Source: DTFZ01 sp964510055
GTDB lineage: Bacteria > Bacillota > Clostridia > Christensenellales > SZUA-584
Assembly (NCBI GenBank): GCA_964510055.1
Contig: CAZDZY010000020.1
Span: 1 to 37,575 of the forward strand
DNA: 37,575 nucleotides
Direction: 5' to 3'
The notes under the pieces are model-generated. The model saw nothing but the letters and a program-made list of their open reading frames with translations, searched no databases and was not told the origin of the DNA. Positions 32,899 through 37,575 of this stretch are shown here, one piece after another; position 1 is the stretch's first letter; each line of letters begins with the position of its first letter. Position numbers and translations under genes: made by a program.

Positions 32899-33483
32899 TT
32901 ATTTTTTTTCTTTTTGGATTTTAGACAGTTTATATAACACGATTATTGATAGTATGGATAGAATTCCGGATATATGCCAATTTAAAAATTGAATGTTTAT
33001 ATATTTAAGGACAAAATCAGCTATAGTTGACAAAACAGATAAAAATGTTATAAATGAAACCATATTTTTAATAAAATTATTCTTTATTTTAAATAGCTTT
33101 AATTTCCTACCGGCTTTTAATAGTGCTGAACTTTTAAAAAAAAACTCTATATTCTGATCATGTTCATAATAAGAGAATTTCTTAATTTTATAGTTTTCAT
33201 ATGATAAGTAATTAAATAAATCGTTAGAAACTACACTCCAATCAAACAATCCATGAGTTATTCTTATAATAAAACTTTGATACATCTCATGATTATCTTG
33301 AAATAATTTTTTGCAATACTCTTTAATATATGTAAATAGATCATATTCTTTTAATTTGTATCGAAGGCCTTTGTTAGACTTTCTTCTATTTTCTTCTGAT
33401 ATAGGTATTCTTTCTAAATGACTTTTTATTAAAACTACATTCCTGTTTAAAGCAACATTTTCTTGCGGAAATGGCTGATTCAT
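32899..33483 (-). CDS. Small protein with two C-terminal membrane helices (first gene of a two-gene cassette)
   Basis: A 194-aa protein: residues 1-~130 are soluble and strongly basic/polar with a helical core (YDLFTYIKEYCKKLFQDNHE, then MYQSFIIRITHGLFDWSVVS). Two membrane helices follow (~140-160 and ~170-188), ending in a Lys-rich cytoplasmic tail. I recognise no family. AGGGGTAA 8 bases before ATG 33483 supports the start. With 14 G/C in the 60 bases from 33001, it is far more AT-rich than the native genes, a sign of horizontal origin. Small membrane-anchored proteins paired with a large soluble partner are frequent in defence or abortive-infection modules, but there is no sequence proof of that here. 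Confidence 0.6.
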   Translation of the reverse strand: MNQPFPQENVALNRNVVLIKSHLERIPISEENRRKSNKGLRYKLKEYDLFTYIKEYCKKLFQDNHEMYQSFIIRITHGLFDWSVVSNDLFNYLSYENYKIKKFSYYEHDQNIEFFFKSSALLKAGRKLKLFKIKNNFIKNMVSFITFLSVLSTIADFVLKYINIQFLNWHISGILSILSIIVLYKLSKIQKEKK

Positions 33484-33512
33484 AAAATTACCCCTAAAAC
33501 ATAAATATAATA

Positions 33513-33547
33513 TATACTATAATAGTATAAAATTAAAATTTATTCAA
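33513..33547 (-). promoter_or_regulatory. Promoter of the two-gene cassette with a 17-bp palindrome over the -10
   Basis: The minus strand reads TTGAAT (33547-33542), a 17-bp spacer and TATTAT (33524-33519). The perfect palindrome TATACTATAATAGTATA (33513-33529) covers the -10, consistent with a repressor or self-regulation. The remaining intergenic DNA to 33792 is AT-rich, with several TATAAT-like strings and no gene. Confidence 0.5.
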
Positions 33548-33792
33548 TTATAATGAATTAATTTGTTTAATAATGTTATATTACATTAATGTGTTTGACG
33601 ATGGCTATAAAGATGCAGTTATTTTTGTGGTTTGTCTGCCCAACTGATAAGCTCCGGAGCAATCGAAGCTGCCGATACTGCCTCTTGTTCCCGCGCGGAA
33701 ATATATGTGATATAATTGATATAATATATTGGCATCTTTTGTATACATTTTCGATGCAACTAAGTTATCAGTATTAAGGAGGACAGATTCAT

Positions 33793-34542
33793 ATGAAAAC
33801 CAAAAAAGGCCTTGCCGTAGTTATTGCTGCCGGATTGCTCCTGGCCCTTACGCTGGCTTCGTGCGGCGCCGCGGGCATCACAGGCGCATGGCACAGCGAG
33901 GAGCTTAACCAGGCGCTTAGATTCCACGATGACGGAACAGTCGTTATACGCACGGGAACAGGAGACTATGAAGCGTCTTATATCTTTGACACAGCAAAGA
34001 ACAAGGGCGTAATTACCCTTAAGGGCACAGCGCTGGAATTCACCGTAAACGGCGATGAAATGAAGATCAAGAACAACGGCGAAGAAAACGTATTTTTAAA
34101 GGGGGATATGGAAGTAGCTGCCGCGACCGCAGCCATGACAGAGGCTCCTTCCGCGACGGCTGACGAAGCTCCGACAGAAGCTCCTGCCGAGGCCCCGACG
34201 GACACCGCTTCAGAAGCGCCTGCTTCGCCTTTGGTTATAGATCCCGACCTGCTCCCGCACGTGACTGTAAGACCGGGTATAATAGGCTCGCTGATAGGGG
34301 AATCGGTAGTAGGCGAATGGATCCAGGATAACCATAGACATAAGCTCATCTTTAATTCGGACGGCACTTTGGAATATCAGCATCTGTCGCCGCCTTTCAA
34401 CACAGAGGCGGGCAACTACGGGTTTGATACTGCCACCGGCGAGGGCATGGCAGAGATGGGCCCGGGCGGGGACGAGTACGGGTTTACCGTTGACGGCGAC
34501 GTTATGATATTCGACGGAAATACCTTTAGCCGCATAGAATAG
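33793..34542 (+). CDS. Lipoprotein with two small beta domains joined by a Thr/Ala/Pro/Glu linker
   Basis: A 249-aa lipoprotein: signal ending in LTLASC (Cys24); first domain ~27-100 (GITGAWHSEELNQALRFHDDG, TVNGDEMKI); a repetitive linker (~108-147, EAPTEAPAEAPTDTASEAPA); second domain ~165-249 (VVGEWIQDNHRHKLIFNSDG, TVDGDVMIFDG). The two domains are paralogous and look like the lipocalin-like or DUF5640-type fold (xGxWxxxxxxxxLxFxxDGTxxY). The linker may span the cell wall. Strong AAGGAGG ribosome site. Its composition is that of the host, unlike the AT-rich cassette beside it, so either it is resident or the island is composite. Confidence 0.7.
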   Translation: MKTKKGLAVVIAAGLLLALTLASCGAAGITGAWHSEELNQALRFHDDGTVVIRTGTGDYEASYIFDTAKNKGVITLKGTALEFTVNGDEMKIKNNGEENVFLKGDMEVAAATAAMTEAPSATADEAPTEAPAEAPTDTASEAPASPLVIDPDLLPHVTVRPGIIGSLIGESVVGEWIQDNHRHKLIFNSDGTLEYQHLSPPFNTEAGNYGFDTATGEGMAEMGPGGDEYGFTVDGDVMIFDGNTFSRIE

Positions 34543-34605
34543 CAGAAGACACAGGATAAGGGGCGCTGCCTTCGGGGAAAACAAAGGAATAATAGGTGTG
34601 ACCGG

Positions 34606-34643
34606 CAAAATAGAAATACCGCAAAACACTTTGTTTTACGGCA
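34606..34643 (-). terminator. Terminator after tRNA fragment copy 1
   Basis: Minus-strand hairpin GCCGTAAAACA-AAG-TGTTTTGCGGT (34618-34642, including G-U pairs) followed by ATTTCTATTTT. It begins 5 bp after the CCA of the tRNA fragment, as after a functional tRNA gene. The sequence differs from the terminator of copy 2. Confidence 0.65.
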
Positions 34644-34646
34644 TTT

Positions 34647-34846
34647 TGGCGCGCCTGGCGCGAATTGAACGCGCGACCCCCCCGGGCAGGCCTATGGTTC
34701 GAAACACACAAAGCAAAACGCGAAAAGTGCCTGTATATCGGGGTTCTGAGCGTTTCTACTATGTCTATGTGGTCTAAAAAGTACCTAAACTCTATGTTAT
34801 ACTACAGAAAATGCAGTATAAATGTAGTAAAACAAAAAACGACTGT
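34647..34846 (-). repeat. tRNA 3'-end fragment plus island-end repeat (attachment-like, copy 1)
   Basis: Minus strand: T-stem GCGCG, T-loop TTCAATT, T-stem CGCGC, acceptor strand CAGGCGC, G, CCA (34674-34647). Upstream of this (34684-34846) is DNA that recurs at 37412-37575 with only scattered mismatches. It contains the heptamers TGCAGTA (34812) and TGTAGTA (34823), 11 bp apart. The anticodon-arm part seen in copy 2 is replaced by a C/G run. Interpreted as the end of an integrated element at a tRNA gene. Confidence 0.75.
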
Positions 34847-35158
34847 CCAGCCATTCATCTTAGAATTTATAGTAGGATCCATTTTTTGAATCCTTCTGTT
34901 TATTCACTACGCATTCGTCGCGCGTCGTCGTTAGTCAACTGCTGAATATGTTTCCACGCCAAGGGAGCGTCGTGTGTTGTCAAGTACAATAATAAGCCTG
35001 CTTACATAATCTCACAATATGCAGTTTAAAACGGTTGAAAATACAGCGGATTTATCTTCCTGAAGCATTCATGGCCATTTAAAAATCAGTTTATAGAGAG
35101 CCCGCCCATATTAAAAAGTCGCTTTCGGGGCGTATTTTGTTTTTACTTCCCCTGGCGC

Positions 35159-35186
35159 TTGTATTTATCCACAGGCGAGGTATAAT
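35159..35186 (+). promoter_or_regulatory. Promoter of the LRR surface-protein gene
   Basis: TTGTAT (35159-35164), a 16-bp spacer and a perfect TATAAT (35181-35186), giving a leader of about 65 nt. The stretch 34847-35158 before it shows no gene or strong repeat. Confidence 0.65.
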
Positions 35187-35259
35187 AAAGTTGTTTATTT
35201 CCTTATTAAACCAGGATAATGTTTATTAGCTTCAATATTGATATTGCATGGAGGCGTTT

Positions 35260-36810
35260 ATGAAAAAATTTCTGTATTTGCTGCTCCTGGTACCATTACT
35301 GATAATTCTTATCCCCGCTCCGGCGTACTCTGCTCCGCCGCCGTCAAACGATCCGATCAGCCCGCACGTCCCGATACCTGCTTTCGATCCTTTTGCGGTA
35401 AACATACCCGACCCTAACCTGCGTGCCGCACTGCACGACGCCACGGGCGTACCCGACGCCCAAAATATACACAAGGCCGACCTTGCGGCACTTTCAGGAA
35501 CGCTGTGGCTGGACAGCAAGAATATCGCCAACGCCGAGGGCGTTCAGTATTGCATTAACATCACCGTCCTTATCCTGTCCAATAACAGCCTCACGGCCAT
35601 GCCCGATATGTCGGGAATGACAGGCCTGAGAAATCTCCACCTGGATGATAACGATTTTACCTCCATACCTGCGGGAGTATTGGCATTGCCCGGCCTTACG
35701 GATCTTTATATGAGTAACAATCCGATAACAAGCGTGGACCCGAATATCACCGATATGACTACGCTCCGCTCGCTCAGCCTGCCATACTGCAAACTCACCG
35801 CCTTTCCGTCCGCGGTTCTGGGCATGGATTTAAAAGAGCTTTATCTTAACGGTAATGATCTTGGCTCCATTCCTGGTAACATCAATGCGATGACTCACCT
35901 TGAGGTTCTTCGTATCATCGATACGGGGATCTCCTCGCTGCCGAACAATATTTGCTCCATACCTACATTAATAGAGCTTAACGCTTCACGCAACAAGATA
36001 TACGATCTGCCCTCTAACATCGGTGACACTAATATTAAACACCTGCTGCTTCGTTTTAACAGGATAGAGACCTTGCCGGCTTCTATAGGCAGTTCGACAC
36101 ATGTTATATTCGTCGATGTCGCGCTCAACAGGCTAACCTCCCTGCCTGGTAATTTTGCAGACAAAAACTACAACAATGTTGATGTGGAATTCAATTTTAT
36201 CGACATGTCAGCGGGTTCGCCCAGCCGCCTGCTTATGGACGGCCTTACAGCCACGCAGGGCAAAAAATATATGCGCCAGCTCACGCCCATATCCGTAACC
36301 GCGGAGGGCGGCCCCGAAAACGTGCAGGTTTCATGGGAGCAGTGCCCCGACGGTTCCGGCGACGGCGCTACCTGGACTGTAACAGGTTATATCGTCTACT
36401 TAAGAAACGGCGACGATCTCGAATTGCTTGACGAACCCGCAAAGGGCATAGGCGGCTTCGCGCATGTCGGCCTTGCCCCCGTTACGGAATATAAGTACCG
36501 CGTAGGGGTCAAATACAGGGTTAAGAATCCGCTCCTTGACGAAGACGTCAATATCATAGGGTACGTTAACATAAACGCCACAACGCTTGCGGCCGAGCCT
36601 TCATCGACAGCTTCTGTTTACCCTTCGTCAGAAAATGCCGCTTCCGCTATCAGTTCGACCGAGCCTTCCGTTTTTTCATTACCCGCAGACGCGCCCTCGG
36701 GCAGCGTCACGCTGCCTCTTTGGGTGATAGTTGTCATAGCTGTGGCAGGTATCGGGGCTCTCGTCACGGTACTTACTATTCTGATAATCAAAACCAGAAA
36801 GAAAGCATAA
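35260..36810 (+). CDS. LRR surface protein with fibronectin-like domain and C-terminal membrane anchor
   Basis: A 516-aa cell-surface protein: Sec signal (MKKFLYLLLL...PAYSA, ~1-24), an N-terminal LRR cap (VNIPDPNLRAALHDATGVPD), about nine LRR units (~75-310; LRNLHLDDNDFTSIPAGVLA, LKELYLNGNDLGSIPGNINA), a beta-rich fibronectin-III-like region (~328-440; VQVSWEQC ... VTGYIVYL ... YKYRVGVKYR), a Ser/Thr/Ala/Pro stalk and a membrane helix (~487-508) ending in KTRKKA. The repeat type is closer to the irregular bacterial/Leucine-x-x-Leu class with IP endings than to internalins, and there is no LPxTG. GGAGG lies 7 bases before ATG 35260, so I prefer it to the ATG at 35248. It lies between tRNA fragments 1 and 2 and may be island cargo. 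Confidence 0.8.
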   Translation: MKKFLYLLLLVPLLIILIPAPAYSAPPPSNDPISPHVPIPAFDPFAVNIPDPNLRAALHDATGVPDAQNIHKADLAALSGTLWLDSKNIANAEGVQYCINITVLILSNNSLTAMPDMSGMTGLRNLHLDDNDFTSIPAGVLALPGLTDLYMSNNPITSVDPNITDMTTLRSLSLPYCKLTAFPSAVLGMDLKELYLNGNDLGSIPGNINAMTHLEVLRIIDTGISSLPNNICSIPTLIELNASRNKIYDLPSNIGDTNIKHLLLRFNRIETLPASIGSSTHVIFVDVALNRLTSLPGNFADKNYNNVDVEFNFIDMSAGSPSRLLMDGLTATQGKKYMRQLTPISVTAEGGPENVQVSWEQCPDGSGDGATWTVTGYIVYLRNGDDLELLDEPAKGIGGFAHVGLAPVTEYKYRVGVKYRVKNPLLDEDVNIIGYVNINATTLAAEPSSTASVYPSSENAASAISSTEPSVFSLPADAPSGSVTLPLWVIVVIAVAGIGALVTVLTILIIKTRKKA

Positions 36811-36823
36811 TAACTTATATATG

Positions 36824-36862
36824 AAAAGGCGCCTGGCGTTACACTAAAGGCGTCTTTTTTAG
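36824..36862 (+). terminator. Terminator after the LRR surface-protein gene
   Basis: Stem AAAAGGCGCCT (36824-36834) with AGGCGTCTTTT (36848-36858), 11 bp with one G-U pair, then TT and AG. It starts 13 bp after the stop. Confidence 0.8.
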
Positions 36863-37331
36863 TTTCTGTCCGCCGCGCAGAATGCTGCCTTTAGAGCGCA
36901 TATCGCAAGTCTTTTAATAACGCTTAAATGCACAAATCACTTCATACACTGGTTACCGGCTACTGGGCTGCCCTGCTTTTACCCAAGCAAAACTTTCAAT
37001 TGTATCGTTTCTATTGATTTAATCTGGCAGTGAATAGAGTAGAACAGTGGTGTTACCCGCGCACCTATTACAAATGCTACGTGCGATTTACCTGTTAATC
37101 TTTATTCAGCATGGTGAATATTTATGTATAGCTAATATCCCGAGTACCCGATTTACAAATTATTCAGTACTATAAAATTATGAGGCGTTATATAAAAAGT
37201 GTAGTAAAAATGTAGTATAGAGTTTCCTGACAGCGGTTTTTCACCAAGTCAAAAGACACTAAAAAGAAGCCCTGAAAGGTAGGCTGTTTTTACTTTTGTG
37301 CAGTATAAAACGTGAAGATTTTTTGAGCAAT
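36863..37331. other. Non-coding stretch with paired TGTAGTA heptamers and a T-rich hairpin repeat
   Basis: There is no gene. It holds two TGTAGTA heptamers 11 bp apart (37200-37206 and 37211-37217), the same spacing as in the two large repeats. The 44-bp AGCC/GGCT element (37253-37296) is similar to 29484-29527. The part 36863-37199 shows nothing I can name. Confidence 0.6.
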
Positions 37332-37364
37332 AAAAAACCCCGAAAGCGAATGCTTATCGGGGTT
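37332..37364 (-). terminator. Terminator after tRNA fragment copy 2
   Basis: Minus-strand hairpin AACCCCG...CGGGGTT (7 bp, 37364-37358 with 37342-37336) followed by TTTTATTG. It begins 2-3 bp after the CCA, as for a genuine tRNA gene. Confidence 0.8.
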
Positions 37365-37366
37365 AA

Positions 37367-37575
37367 TGGCGCGCTTGGCGCGACTCGAACGCGCGACCTT
37401 TCACTTAGGAGGCGGTAGGCCTATAGTTCGAAACACATAAGGCAAAAAGCGGGAAGTGCCTATTTATCGGGGTTCTGAGCGTTTCTACTATGTCCATGTG
37501 GTCTATAAAGTACCCGAAAGTCTATGTTATACTACAGAAAATGTAGTATAAATGTAGTAAAACAAAAACGACTGT
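37367..37575 (-). repeat. 3' half of a tRNA-Arg(CCU)-like gene plus island-end repeat (attachment-like, copy 2)
   Basis: Minus strand, in tRNA numbering: anticodon loop CTCCTAA (37411-37405, anticodon CCT), 39-43 GTGAA, variable loop AGGTC, T-stem GCGCG, loop TTCGAGT, stem CGCGC, acceptor CAAGCGC, G, CCA (ending at 37367). The preceding bases cannot pair with GTGAA, and no 5' half is present, so identity to a tRNA begins in the anticodon loop, a classic crossover point. The DNA beyond it (37412-37575, to the window edge) is the same as at 34684-34846, with TGTAGTA at 37542 and 37553. An intact tRNA gene is expected to the right of the window. Confidence 0.8.

Noticed and set aside
33752..33766. 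15-base string GCAACTAAGTTATCA shared with the znuA promoter region (18742-18756)
   Set aside because: One shared 15-mer is about what chance predicts for 37.6 kb on two strands, and the palindrome of the Zur site is not shared.
34647..34720. Complete tRNA gene at the copy 1 fragment
   Set aside because: T-arm, acceptor and CCA are present, but no D-arm or matching 5' acceptor strand exists upstream; the same holds for the other two fragments.
1..37575. CRISPR array, rRNA genes, complete insertion sequence or phage structural genes
   Set aside because: No regularly spaced short repeats, rRNA-like sequence, transposase or capsid/tail gene was seen on either strand.

Overview
The window looks like a chromosomal scaffold from an uncultured Gram-positive bacterium of the Bacillota, most likely class Clostridia. 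Supporting signs are lipoprotein signal peptides instead of outer-membrane systems, strong AGGAGG-type ribosome binding sites, TTG starts, sigma-A-like promoters, a Fur/Zur–ZnuABC operon, a RecD2–ComF pair, WG-repeat and LRR surface proteins and an EFR1 flavodoxin-ferredoxin. Most genes have balanced composition and use AGG and ATA codons heavily. A run of 53 N at 27334-27386 shows that this is a gapped assembly.

Layout. 1-3.2 kb (minus): an ABC export or secretion locus (ATPase cut by the window edge, membrane-fusion protein, lipoprotein) behind a small secreted protein. 3.4-8.9 kb: a small PAS protein divergent from recD2-comF, then a lipoprotein carrying an F5/8 C domain, a second diverged 3' end of comF, and a DpnD/PcfM-type gene; this reads as an insertion beside comF. 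8.9-12.7 kb: two tandem LURP-one-like genes, an HD hydrolase, a PLP aminotransferase and a GrpB-family protein. 12.7-15.8 kb: a P-type cation ATPase whose upstream region holds two MITE-like inverted-repeat elements and a candidate structured RNA with its own near-consensus promoter. 15.8-18.8 kb: a zinc uptake operon (znuA-znuC-znuB-zur) with a palindromic operator. 18.9-25.1 kb: housekeeping and accessory genes (GH3 hexosaminidase, SDR, YcxB-like, a poly-Asp mini-protein, polysaccharide deacetylase, TetR-EFR1 operon, cupin). 25.2-29.4 kb: an XRE regulator plus LRR-kinase operon, divergent from a WG-repeat lipoprotein.

29.4-37.6 kb is accessory DNA. It contains a truncated aldehyde dehydrogenase tail and three tRNA 3'-end fragments (T-arm, acceptor strand, CCA) on the minus strand at about 29.87, 34.65 and 37.37 kb. 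Two of these sit inside a ~200-bp direct repeat with paired TGTAGTA heptamers, as expected for tyrosine-recombinase attachment sites. Between the first two fragments lies an AT-rich two-gene cassette: a 194-aa protein with two membrane segments and a tightly coupled 990-aa helical protein. I recognise no known domain in either. This is the best candidate here for an undescribed system. Between the second and third fragments lies an LRR surface protein with a C-terminal membrane anchor.

Functional themes: metal homeostasis (ZnuABC/Zur, P-type ATPase), envelope and surface proteins (several lipoproteins, LRR and WG repeats), signalling (LRR kinase with a regulator, PAS, TetR) and island accretion at tRNA-like sites.
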